Below, in pieces: positions 1 through 5,066 of a stretch of 7,030 nt of DNA. Each line of letters opens with the position of its first letter. Positions within the stretch are counted from its first letter, which is position 1. Under the pieces are notes generated by a model. It was given only the letters and a program-made list of their open reading frames with translations, ran no database searches and was not told the origin of the DNA. Made by a program: the position numbers and the translations under genes. This DNA is from Actinomycetota bacterium. GTDB taxonomy: Bacteria > Actinomycetota > Thermoleophilia > Gaiellales > Gaiellaceae. The stretch lies in the NCBI GenBank assembly GCA_013816275.1, contig JACDER010000074.1, positions 1-7,030 on the forward strand, given 5' to 3'.

Positions 1-661
1 CGCGCGCGCCTGCGAGGACGCATCGTGGGACGACGAGATCCGCGTCGTCGTCCTCACTGGCACCGGGCGGGCATTCTGCGTCGGCGCCGACCTCAAGGAG
101 TGGGCCGAGGGCTACGTCGGCGAGCCGAACGAGTACTGGAAGTGGTTCGGGGCGTTCAAGGACGCGCACGACCGGCTGCGGGAGATCGGCAAGCCCACCG
201 TGGCGCGGATCAACGGGATCTGCGTCGGCGGCGGCAACGAGCTGCAGATGGCCTGCGATCTGGCGGTGATGGTGGATGACGCCTTCATCCAGCACGTCGG
301 GCCCGAGCACGGATCGGTGCCGGCCGGCGGCGCGACGCAGTGGCTGACGATCATGGTCGGAGACCGGCGCGCGCGCGAGATCGTGCTGCTGTGCGAGCGG
401 ATCCCGGCGGCGAAGGCGGCGGAGTGGGGCCTCGTCAACAGCGCGGTCCCTGCAGACGGCCTCGACGCCGAGGTCGACCGCCTCGTGGAGAGCCTCGCGC
501 GCAAGCTTCCCCAGACTACGCGTTACGCGAAGCAGCACCTGAACTTCTGGCGCGACCTGGCCTGGCACGAGACGATCAACCACGCTCGGGACTGGCTTGC
601 GCTGTCGATGGCGACCGACGAGCCGAAGGCCGCGATCAAAGCATTCCTCGAACGAAAGTGA
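1..661 (+). CDS. Crotonase-superfamily enoyl-CoA hydratase/isomerase, 5' end cut off
   Basis: The reading frame is open from base 2 to a TGA at 659-661, giving 219 residues without the N-terminus. It is a crotonase-fold acyl-CoA enzyme of the cytoplasm. The first oxyanion-hole segment GRAFCVGADL lies near residues 23-32 and the second, NGICVGGGNE, at 71-80. Glu80 matches the first catalytic glutamate of rat enoyl-CoA hydratase (Glu144). The position of the second (Glu164) is Gly100, and the nearest acid is Glu102, so it is not a textbook hydratase. The stretch GGATQW plus VGDRRAREI, together with the C-terminal region rich in Trp and His, recalls from memory the 6-oxocyclohex-1-ene-1-carbonyl-CoA hydrolase (BamA/Oah) branch. 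That assignment is tentative. The gene lies 66 nt before paaF on the same strand, so a role in aromatic or alicyclic CoA-ester breakdown is likely. Superfamily is certain, substrate unknown. Confidence 0.9.
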   Translation, partial: ARACEDASWDDEIRVVVLTGTGRAFCVGADLKEWAEGYVGEPNEYWKWFGAFKDAHDRLREIGKPTVARINGICVGGGNELQMACDLAVMVDDAFIQHVGPEHGSVPAGGATQWLTIMVGDRRAREIVLLCERIPAAKAAEWGLVNSAVPADGLDAEVDRLVESLARKLPQTTRYAKQHLNFWRDLAWHETINHARDWLALSMATDEPKAAIKAFLERK

Positions 662-668
662 CCAAACC

Positions 669-719
669 TGCCAACCCTCGACCACCCTCAAGGGTGCCTG
701 GCACCGTTGCGGGTTGGTG
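669..719. repeat. Nested palindromic intergenic element between the crotonase gene and paaF
   Basis: The spacer between the two crotonase genes is almost entirely palindromic. CCAACCC at 671-677 pairs with GGGTTGG at 711-717. Inside are ACCCT-CA-AGGGT (684-695) and the overlapping, nearly loop-less palindrome GGTGCC-T-GGCACC (693-705). The two inner hairpins share bases, so they are alternative folds. There is no T-run after them, so a classical terminator is not supported. The GGTGCCTGGCACC core looks like the small dispersed palindromes (REP-like) common in GC-rich actinobacterial genomes; that comparison is from memory and cannot be tested with a single copy. The element sits directly before the paaF ribosome binding site. 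Confidence 0.5.
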
Positions 720-727
720 AAGAGATC

Positions 728-1498
728 GTGCCGGAACTGATACGCGTCGAGCGGGAGCCGCCGATCGCGGTCGTGCTCCTCAACCGTCCCAAGCAGCTGA
801 ACGCGCTCTCGGACGGGCTGATGGACGAGCTCGTGACGGTGCTGCGAGACCTCGACGAGGACCGGGAGATCCACTGCATCGTCCTCGGCGGCTCCGAGCG
901 GTCCTTCGCGGCCGGTGCGGACATCGGCGAGCTCGCCAAGGCATCGGCGATCGAGCTCTACTACGCGCGCCGCATCGAGCGCTGGGACGCGATCCGCTCG
1001 CTCTGGACGCCGCTCGTGGCCGCCGTTTCCGGCTTCTGCCTCGGGGGTGGCTGCGAGCTCGCGATGTCGTGCGACCTGATCGTCGCGTCGGACACGGCGA
1101 AGTTCGGCCAGCCGGAGACCGGTCTCGGAATCATTCCCGGTGCCGGCGGGACGCAGCGGCTGACGCGCGCCGTGGGGAAGGCGCTCGCGATGGACATGAT
1201 CCTGAGCGGGCGCATGCTGAGCGCGCGCGAGGCGCTCGCCGCCGGGCTCGTCGCACGCGTCGTCGAGCGCGAGGCGTGGCTGGAGGAGGCCAAGCGCGTC
1301 GCGCGCGACATCGCGGCGAAGGGGCCGGTGGCGAACCGCCTGGCCAAGGAGGCCGTCGACCGCGCGTTCGAAGGCCCGCTTCAGCTCGGGCTCGAGTACG
1401 AGCGGCGGCTGCTGTACCTCGCCTTCGCGTCCGAGGACGCACGCGAGGGGCTGAGGGCCTTCGGAGAAAAGAGGCGACCGGATTTCAAGGGAGAGTGA
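728..1498 (+). CDS. paaF: Enoyl-CoA hydratase, 2,3-dehydroadipyl-CoA hydratase type (PaaF)
   Basis: This is a 256-residue canonical crotonase. Oxyanion-hole segments are RSFAAGADI (59-67) and SGFCLGGGCE (101-110). Both catalytic glutamates are present, Glu110 and Glu130 (in FGQPE), at the usual spacing of 20, followed by the GAGGTQRLTR signature. In phenylacetate degradation PaaF hydrates 2,3-dehydroadipyl-CoA in the cytoplasm during the beta-oxidation-like lower pathway. Its place between other crotonases and paaG supports that role, though a general short-chain enoyl-CoA hydratase cannot be excluded. I chose the GTG at 728 because GGTGAAGAG lies 5 nt upstream and it gives the family's usual N-terminus (PELIRVE). 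A TTG at 707 would add seven residues and fall in the palindromic spacer. Its stop is one base before the gerW-like start. Confidence 0.85.
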   Translation: MPELIRVEREPPIAVVLLNRPKQLNALSDGLMDELVTVLRDLDEDREIHCIVLGGSERSFAAGADIGELAKASAIELYYARRIERWDAIRSLWTPLVAAVSGFCLGGGCELAMSCDLIVASDTAKFGQPETGLGIIPGAGGTQRLTRAVGKALAMDMILSGRMLSAREALAAGLVARVVEREAWLEEAKRVARDIAAKGPVANRLAKEAVDRAFEGPLQLGLEYERRLLYLAFASEDAREGLRAFGEKRRPDFKGE

Positions 1499-1499
1499 G

Positions 1500-1817
1500 A
1501 TGGTCAAGGTCGATGAGCTGCTGAAAGGCGCCCGCGAGGCGATGTCGGTGAAGAAGGTGTTCGGCGACCCGGTGGAGCAGGGCGGCGTCACCGTCATTCC
1601 CGTCGCCAAGATCGGCGGCGGAGGTGGAGGCGGTGGAGACACGGATGGAAACGGCGGAGGAGGCTTCGGCCTGGCGGCCAAGCCGGCGGGCGCGTACGTG
1701 ATCACGGACGGCGAGGTCAAGTGGAAGCCGGCGGTCAACCCGAGCCAGCGCGTGCTGGGCTGGCAGCTCGTGACGGCCTTCGCGATCTTCGTCTGGTGGC
1801 GGCGCTCCCGGCGTTAG
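1500..1817 (+). CDS. GerW/YtfJ-family small protein with C-terminal membrane segment
   Basis: This 105-residue protein has the features of the GerW (YtfJ) family: an N-terminal helix (DELLKGAREAM), the conserved FGDPVEQGGVTVIPVAKI (21-38), a glycine-rich loop (39-57), and a final beta segment GAYVITDGEVKW (64-75). Residues about 86-100 form a hydrophobic, Trp-rich stretch followed by RRSRR, which reads as one transmembrane helix with a cytoplasmic basic tail. In Bacillus YtfJ is a spore protein, but relatives occur widely in bacteria that do not make spores, and the molecular role is unknown. The ATG starts one base after the paaF stop with AAGGGAG at 1487-1493, so the two are translationally coupled. 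Nothing in the protein suggests a phenylacetate enzyme; its presence here may be accidental. Confidence 0.85.
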   Translation: MVKVDELLKGAREAMSVKKVFGDPVEQGGVTVIPVAKIGGGGGGGGDTDGNGGGGFGLAAKPAGAYVITDGEVKWKPAVNPSQRVLGWQLVTAFAIFVWWRRSRR

Positions 1818-1826
1818 TCGCCGGGA
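1806..1826 (+). terminator. GC-rich hairpin over the gerW-like stop codon, possible terminator
   Basis: TCCCGGCG (1806-1813) and CGCCGGGA (1819-1826) form a perfect 8-bp stem with loop TTAGT, which contains the TAG stop at 1815-1817. No T-run follows, so this is not a standard intrinsic terminator. GC-rich actinobacteria are known to use hairpins lacking U-tracts, so it could end the paaF-gerW transcript or act as a stabilising 3' hairpin. The stem is seen directly; the function is inferred. Confidence 0.45.
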
Positions 1827-1849
1827 CAGACCCACGCACCGCAAACGTT

Positions 1850-1864
1850 TAGGCTGGGCTGTCC
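1850..1864 (+). promoter_or_regulatory. Possible -10 box (TAGGCT) and very short leader before paaG
   Basis: TAGGCT at 1850-1855 fits the TANNNT -10 pattern of actinobacterial promoters and lies nine bases before the paaG ATG. There is no purine-rich ribosome binding site in the bases before the ATG. A leaderless or nearly leaderless transcript would explain both facts. No -35 at normal spacing is visible (GGGACA at 1823-1828 is about 21 bases away). The palindrome AAACGTTT (1843-1850) overlaps the -10 edge. Confidence 0.35.
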
Positions 1865-2635
1865 ATGGCCGAGGTCGAAGTCGCCCGCGACGGGAGCGTG
1901 ATGACGATCACGCTCAACCGGCCGGATGTGCTGAACGCCTTCAACAAGGCGATGCACGATGCGCTCGGCGCTGCGCTGAAGGAGGCGCGCGACCCCGAGG
2001 TCCGCGCGGTCGTCCTGACGGGAGCGGGGCGCGGCTTCTGCGTCGGCCAGGACCTCGTGGAGTTCCGCGAGGCGGCTGGCGACATCGGCGCCCGCCTGCG
2101 TGCCACCTACCACCCGAACGTGCTCGCGATCCGCGCGCTCGAGAAGCCGGTGATAGCGGCCGTCAACGGGCCTGCTGCCGGAGCCGGCATGTCCTTCGCC
2201 TGCGCCTGCGACGTGCGAATCGCGGCCGACTCGGCCAGCTTCGTCCCGGCGTTCATCAACATCGGGCTCATTCCCGATTCGGGAGCGACGTTCTTCGTGA
2301 CGAGGATCCTGGGATATTCCCGCGCCTTCGAATGGCTCGCCTCGGGCCGGAAGCTGACCGCGGCCGAGGCCCATGCCTGGGGGCTCGTCTCAGAAGTGGT
2401 CGAGGCGAAGCGGCTGGCTGCGCGGGCCACGGAGGTCGCCGGTGAGTTCGCTGCGCGGCCCCCTCTCGGCGTTGGGATGACGAAACGCCTGCTCGACCGC
2501 GCGTTCTCGTCGCTGCTGGAGGAGCAGCTCGAGCGAGAAGCTCAGCTGCAGACGGTCGCAACCGGGACCGAGGACTTCCGCGAGGGCGTCGCCGCGTTTC
2601 TGGAGAAGCGGAAGCCCGAGTTCAAAGGCCGTTAG
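1865..2635 (+). CDS. paaG: Ring-1,2-epoxyphenylacetyl-CoA isomerase (PaaG)
   Basis: This 256-residue crotonase-fold protein follows E. coli PaaG closely: LTLNRP-like strand near 16-20, LTGAGRGFCVGQDL (51-64), NGPAAGAGMSFACACD (101-116), and FINIGLIPDSGATF (130-143), ending in REGVAAFLEKRKPEFKGR-like residues. Asp138 in the IPDSG segment is the PaaG catalytic aspartate; the two hydratase glutamates are absent, as expected for this isomerase. PaaG converts the PaaABCE product, ring-1,2-epoxyphenylacetyl-CoA, to oxepin-CoA, and also isomerises double bonds in later intermediates. It acts in the cytoplasm. Its partner paaABC genes lie on the opposite strand, converging on it. The ATG at 1865 has no clear ribosome binding site, so it may be leaderless. 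The stop codon overlaps the stop codon of the convergent selenoprotein gene. Confidence 0.93.
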   Translation: MAEVEVARDGSVMTITLNRPDVLNAFNKAMHDALGAALKEARDPEVRAVVLTGAGRGFCVGQDLVEFREAAGDIGARLRATYHPNVLAIRALEKPVIAAVNGPAAGAGMSFACACDVRIAADSASFVPAFINIGLIPDSGATFFVTRILGYSRAFEWLASGRKLTAAEAHAWGLVSEVVEAKRLAARATEVAGEFAARPPLGVGMTKRLLDRAFSSLLEEQLEREAQLQTVATGTEDFREGVAAFLEKRKPEFKGR

Positions 2636-2853
2636 CCCGGGAGGAGCCCGAGAACCTCGTTCTCCTCCGGAAACCGGCCCGCTTCCTTCTTCGAGAAGAC
2701 CAGCTCTCCATCGGCGAACACGTCGAACTGGCCTGTCGCTCCTGGGACCGTCTCGGCCTCGAACCCTGTCTGCTCCGTGATCGTGGCCGCGAGACTCGCG
2801 GCCCGGCGGTCATAGCCGCTTCAAGTAGGGCAGTAGAGGATCTCGACGCTCAC
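2632..2853 (-). CDS. SelW/Rdx-family selenoprotein with in-frame UGA as selenocysteine
   Basis: Read through the UGA at 2823-2821, the frame gives 73 residues: N-terminal strand VSVEILY, then C8-P-T-U11, SGYDRRAASLAATI helix, and GATGQFDVFADGELVF (38-53) followed by SKKEAGRFPEENEV (54-67). This is the whole thioredoxin-like Rdx (SelT/SelW/SelH) domain: a CxxC/U motif right after the first strand, the G-F-V-dG strand pair, and the SkkE.gRFPe C-terminal signature. The UGA sits exactly at the second redox residue, where relatives have Cys or Sec. Family length matches (70-100). The start is GTG at 2853; the ribosome binding site is weak. The gene lies 29 nt after the phosphotransferase-like gene, probably as the last gene of the paaABCD transcript. 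Its TAA (2634-2632) overlaps the paaG TAG. SelW proteins are thought to be thiol or glutathione-linked redox proteins; the substrate here is unknown. The alternative is a Cys gene broken by a TGC/TGT-to-TGA change. Confidence 0.85.
2785..2823 (-). promoter_or_regulatory. Bacterial SECIS-like element (UGA plus downstream hairpin) in the SelW gene
   Basis: On the minus strand the UGA (2823-2821) is followed after 17 nt by a perfect stem GGCCGCG (2803-2797) / CGCGGCC (2791-2785) with loop AGUCU (2796-2792). The loop can close further by an A-U pair to leave GUC. From memory, the E. coli fdhF SECIS has the similar apical loop AGGUCU, and bacterial SECIS loops carry a G in the first two loop positions at roughly 16-37 nt after the UGA. 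Here the G is the second loop base and the loop begins 24 nt after the UGA. A small extra stem, GCGG/CCGC (2819-2816 / 2809-2806), lies between. It would recruit SelB with Sec-tRNA. Function is inferred; the hairpin is seen. Confidence 0.7.
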
Positions 2854-2882
2854 GTCCGGGAGTGTACGGGCCGCGAGATCGG

Positions 2883-3512
2883 TTACGCGCCGCCGCCGCG
2901 CAGCTCCCTGAGCTTGGCGAATGCGGGCAGCGAGGGCCGGTTTCTCAGCTGGTTTCCGATTGCCGTCGCACAGTCGGTTGGGTCGAGGCGAGAGGTGTCG
3001 AGCTCGAGGTCGTACGTCCAGTCTCCGTGGACCTCGTGCTGCCAGCGGAGCACGGGTGGCGGGACCAGGTCGCCCTCTGCCGACGTCACGTACCGACCCG
3101 CCTCAGCAGCGCGGCGGCGTTCCATGATCACCTCGAGGGGACAGTGGACGCCGACGAACAGGACCGGGAGGCCGTCGAGCCGCTTTGCGGCGTCGGCGAG
3201 GATTGCGGCGTCGTGGTGGCCGGCGTCGACGGCGACGTTCAGCCCGAGCCTGCTGTGCGCAGCCACCGACTCGTAGAGCGCCGCGTACAGGAGCGGCACG
3301 TACGGCGACGCCGGGTGGTCCGCCTCACCAGGACGCAGACCGACCCCCGGTTGCAGGCGCGGCGGTGTCGTCGATCGAGCCACGTCGACACCGAGGTTGA
3401 TCCAGACGCCGTCGAGCAGGTCCTGGACTGCGGCCACGATCGACGACTTCCCCGACCGCGGCGCACCGTTCAGGATCACGATCTGCCCAGCCGGAGTGTT
3501 CGGCCGGCTCAT
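2883..3512 (-). CDS. Chloramphenicol phosphotransferase-like P-loop kinase
   Basis: This 209-residue protein opens with a beta strand and a Walker A motif, GAPRSGKS (16-23), after GQIVILN. Further family traits are VDAGHHD (95-101), LFVGVHCPLEVIMERR (118-133), and the C-terminal YDLELDTSRLDPTDCATAI-type region (167-185). Together these match the chloramphenicol phosphotransferase (CPT, PF07931) fold of small nucleoside-kinase-like enzymes. Members phosphorylate small hydroxyl substrates; only a few confer chloramphenicol resistance, so resistance should not be assumed. The ATG at 3512 lies 8 nt after the paaD stop and 29 nt before the SelW-like gene, so co-transcription with paaABCD is likely. 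A link to phenylacetate metabolism is not evident from the sequence. The same frame stays open far upstream across paaD, but that extension is an antisense-type artefact without domain similarity. Confidence 0.82.
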   Translation of the reverse strand: MSRPNTPAGQIVILNGAPRSGKSSIVAAVQDLLDGVWINLGVDVARSTTPPRLQPGVGLRPGEADHPASPYVPLLYAALYESVAAHSRLGLNVAVDAGHHDAAILADAAKRLDGLPVLFVGVHCPLEVIMERRRAAEAGRYVTSAEGDLVPPPVLRWQHEVHGDWTYDLELDTSRLDPTDCATAIGNQLRNRPSLPAFAKLRELRGGGA

Positions 3513-3520
3513 CGCTCGGG

Positions 3521-4006
3521 TCAGATGGTCTTGAACTGCTCGAAGGGCTGGCGACAGGTCTCGCAGTGCCGAAGGGAACGGCACGCCGTCGGGCCGAAGA
3601 TGTTGTCGAGGCGCGTGTCCGTCGAGCCGCAGTACGGGCAGCGGAAGGCGTCGCTCTGGAGCTGGACGAGCTTGGGCGCGGTCGCATTCCGCGGCGTGGG
3701 CGGGGCGAATCCGGCCTGGCGCAGCTTCTCGCGGCCCGCGGGCGTGATCCGGTCGGTCGACCAGGAATCGTCGAGCACGACCTCGACATCGGGCTCGGCC
3801 CCGAGCGCGCGGATCTCCTCGGCCATCCGCTCGCGCATGACCTCGAGCGCCGGGCAGCCGAGGAACGTGGGCGTGAACTCGACGTGAACATGGCCGTTCC
3901 GGACCCGGACGTTCCGGACGACTCCGAGGTCGACGACCGAGATGACGGGGATCTCCGGATCCTCGACGTCCCGAAGCGCCTGCCACACCTGATCCTCGGT
4001 TACCAA
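3521..4006 (-). CDS. paaD: PaaD, assembly factor of phenylacetyl-CoA epoxidase
   Basis: The protein is 161 residues from the TTG at 4006. The N-terminal half is a DUF59/MIP18-type domain: DPEIPVISVVDLG (16-28), TPTFLGCPALEVM (45-57) with conserved Cys51. The C-terminal half has a PaaD-specific metal-binding tail: C123-x2-C126, then FGPTAC142, C148-x2-C151 and QPFEQFK. PaaD is needed for an active phenylacetyl-CoA epoxidase and is thought to help iron-sulfur or iron-centre maturation, most likely of the PaaE reductase or the diiron site. The frame is open to a GTG at 4063, but TTG 4006 gives the typical PaaD N-terminus (VTEDQVWQAL), overlaps the paaC stop by 7 bases and suggests coupled translation. 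No strong ribosome binding site distinguishes the options. Identity is firm; the start is less so. Confidence 0.92.
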   Translation of the reverse strand: MVTEDQVWQALRDVEDPEIPVISVVDLGVVRNVRVRNGHVHVEFTPTFLGCPALEVMRERMAEEIRALGAEPDVEVVLDDSWSTDRITPAGREKLRQAGFAPPTPRNATAPKLVQLQSDAFRCPYCGSTDTRLDNIFGPTACRSLRHCETCRQPFEQFKTI

Positions 4007-4653
4007 GCGGCCCCCGGGACCGATCGCCGCACCTCGGTCATCTCCTCCCACAGCGCCGGCCACTCCTCCGCATGGCTGCCTCGTTCATGCGCAAGCAACA
4101 GACTATTACTTGGAAGGTCCCGGCCCGTCCGGGCGGCGAGCTCGGGCCTGAGCTCCTCCGGCAGCACGGCGACCGCAGCGGGCCACAGCTCGTCGAGCGC
4201 GGCCTGAAAGCGCGGCTCGCCGCGCAGGCGCTCCTCCCACATCTGCGCGTGGATTCGGTGATACGCCTCCTCACGGTCCATCTTGGCCGCGAGGCCGGCG
4301 ACTTCCTCGTCACCGGAGTCCTTGAGCGCCTCGACGCGGATCTCATCTGCCGCCTCGTACAGGACGTGGCGCGCGATCGTGGCGGCCCAGTCCATCCGCC
4401 GGAACTCGACGAGCGGCGCGGAGCGGTACTCATCCGGCTTGCGGTCGAAGGCGAGCTCGTCCGCGGTCGTCCCCAGCTCGCGCGCGGCGATCTCGTAGAG
4501 GGCTCGAGCGTGCCCGACCTCGTTCTGGGAGATGGACGAGAAGGCGACGTCTTCCTCGAGGAAGGGGGCGACCCCGGTCCACTCCGAGTCGCGCCAGCCG
4601 AGGATCAGCTCGTCGTCGGCGTACTCAAGAAGGGCTCGTGCCCGCTCTGTCAC
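4000..4653 (-). CDS. paaC: PaaC, structural subunit of phenylacetyl-CoA 1,2-epoxidase, with a full diiron ligand set
   Basis: This 217-residue ferritin-like four-helix protein is PaaC: WRDSEWTGVAPFLEEDVAF (20-38), the LAFDRKPDEYRSAPLVE segment (67-83), HVLYEAADEIRVEAL (96-110), and a C-terminal VPGAAW like the E. coli ending. PaaC pairs with PaaA in the cytoplasmic multicomponent epoxidase. In E. coli PaaC has lost the iron ligands. Here Glu15, Glu45-x2-His48, Glu100 and Glu129-x2-His132 occupy the ligand positions, with gaps of 30 and 29 residues that equal those in PaaA of this window (43 to 73, 127 to 156). The protein is shorter than E. coli PaaC (about 248). The GTG start at 4653 overlaps paaB by 29 bases; no other start fits the conserved N-terminal helix. 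The stop overlaps the paaD start. Confidence 0.92.
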   Translation of the reverse strand: MTERARALLEYADDELILGWRDSEWTGVAPFLEEDVAFSSISQNEVGHARALYEIAARELGTTADELAFDRKPDEYRSAPLVEFRRMDWAATIARHVLYEAADEIRVEALKDSGDEEVAGLAAKMDREEAYHRIHAQMWEERLRGEPRFQAALDELWPAAVAVLPEELRPELAARTGRDLPSNSLLLAHERGSHAEEWPALWEEMTEVRRSVPGAAW

Positions 4654-4903
4654 GTGCCTCCTTCAGCTTGACCTTCAGCGAGTAGCCGTCGACGCGGTGG
4701 TAGTTCCGCCCGAGCTCATCCACGAAGTCGTCGATCTCGTGGACGGCAGTCCGCGGAACGACCCAGAGCGCCTCCGACTCCTGCCTCCGCCCGTAGAACT
4801 CGCGCGCGTACTCCTCGGCGAACTCGTCGTTCGGCGCCTCCAGCGACCCCGCATGCGCAAAGGCCTGGCCCTTGCGCTCCTGGCGGAACACTTCGTAGAT
4901 CAC
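4625..4903 (-). CDS. paaB: PaaB, small subunit of phenylacetyl-CoA 1,2-epoxidase
   Basis: The 92-residue protein has the PaaB fold markers: IYEVFRQERKGQAFAHAGSL (2-21), EEYAREFYGRRQESEALWVVPRTAV-type segment (30-54) and a charged C-terminus. Typical PaaB is about 95 residues. PaaB bridges PaaAC units in the epoxidase complex and is required for activity; it has no metal site. I chose the GTG at 4903 because it begins exactly at the conserved IYEVF strand. The frame remains open much further upstream, but that stretch is Arg/Pro-rich and unlike PaaB. Only a weak ribosome binding site (CAGGGCG) precedes it. The 3' end overlaps paaC by 29 bases. Unusually for this operon, a 163-nt structured spacer separates it from paaA. 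Confidence 0.92.
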   Translation of the reverse strand: MIYEVFRQERKGQAFAHAGSLEAPNDEFAEEYAREFYGRRQESEALWVVPRTAVHEIDDFVDELGRNYHRVDGYSLKVKLKEARDRAGTSPS

Positions 4904-4918
4904 CGTCGCGCCCTGACC

Positions 4919-4960
4919 GTCCCCCGCTCCCGGCCGGCGAGGCCGGCCTGCGCCGGGGAC
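4919..4960. repeat. Imperfect palindrome with two nested stems in the paaA-paaB spacer
   Basis: GTCCCC (4919-4924) pairs with GGGGAC (4955-4960), and inside this GGCCGGC (4932-4938) pairs with GCCGGCC (4942-4948) around GAG. Internal loops of about 6-7 bases separate the stems. It is a 42-base GC-rich foldback ending 16 bases upstream of the paaB start on the transcribed strand. It could be a dispersed palindromic repeat, an mRNA-processing or stability hairpin that sets PaaA above PaaB, or an attenuator. One copy cannot decide. Confidence 0.5.
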
Positions 4961-4994
4961 TCGCGCCGCTGACCGCACGTCGCTCTCCAGACCC

Positions 4995-5038
4995 GTGTTG
5001 AAACACTGTGCCCTCCGGCGCCGCACGCCCAGCGGCGC
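4995..5038. other. Two further inverted repeats just downstream of paaA
   Basis: GTGTT-GA-AACAC (4995-5006) is a perfect 12-base palindrome that looks like a small operator or hairpin. GCGCCGC (5018-5024) pairs with GCGGCGC (5032-5038) around a 7-base loop and lies about 28 bases past the paaA stop on the minus strand. No T-run follows in the direction of paaA transcription. With the 4919-4960 foldback, most of the 163-base paaA-paaB spacer (4904-5066) is structured; I see no coding sequence in it. Confidence 0.4.
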
Positions 5039-5066
5039 GTCAGGACACGACGGGGCGGAAGCGACA

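Noticed and set aside
1615..1670. GGC/GGA-rich tract as a DNA repeat
   Set aside because: It encodes the normal glycine-rich loop of the GerW/YtfJ family and needs no separate repeat explanation.
1843..1850. AAACGTTT palindrome before paaG as a second PaaR operator
   Set aside because: It contains both half-site cores but lacks the two-base spacer and one flanking base of the consensus, so it does not match the 5983-5996 operator; 8-base palindromes are common.
2622..2813. Arg/Ser-rich minus-strand open frame in the SelW region
   Set aside because: It is a shifted frame of the SelW-like gene with no family similarity.
2883..3512. Calling the CPT-like gene a chloramphenicol resistance determinant
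   Set aside because: Most members of this family have unknown substrates and nothing in the context points to antibiotic biosynthesis or resistance.
2862..3887. Long plus-strand open frame (341 codons) opposite paaD and the phosphotransferase gene
   Set aside because: It has no recognisable domain, is Arg/Val-rich in the manner of antisense frames in GC-rich DNA, and lies opposite two well-supported genes.
3513..3986. N-terminal extension of the phosphotransferase-like protein
   Set aside because: The frame stays open over paaD but the extra residues are low-complexity Arg/Pro/Gly; the Walker A domain begins right after the ATG at 3512.
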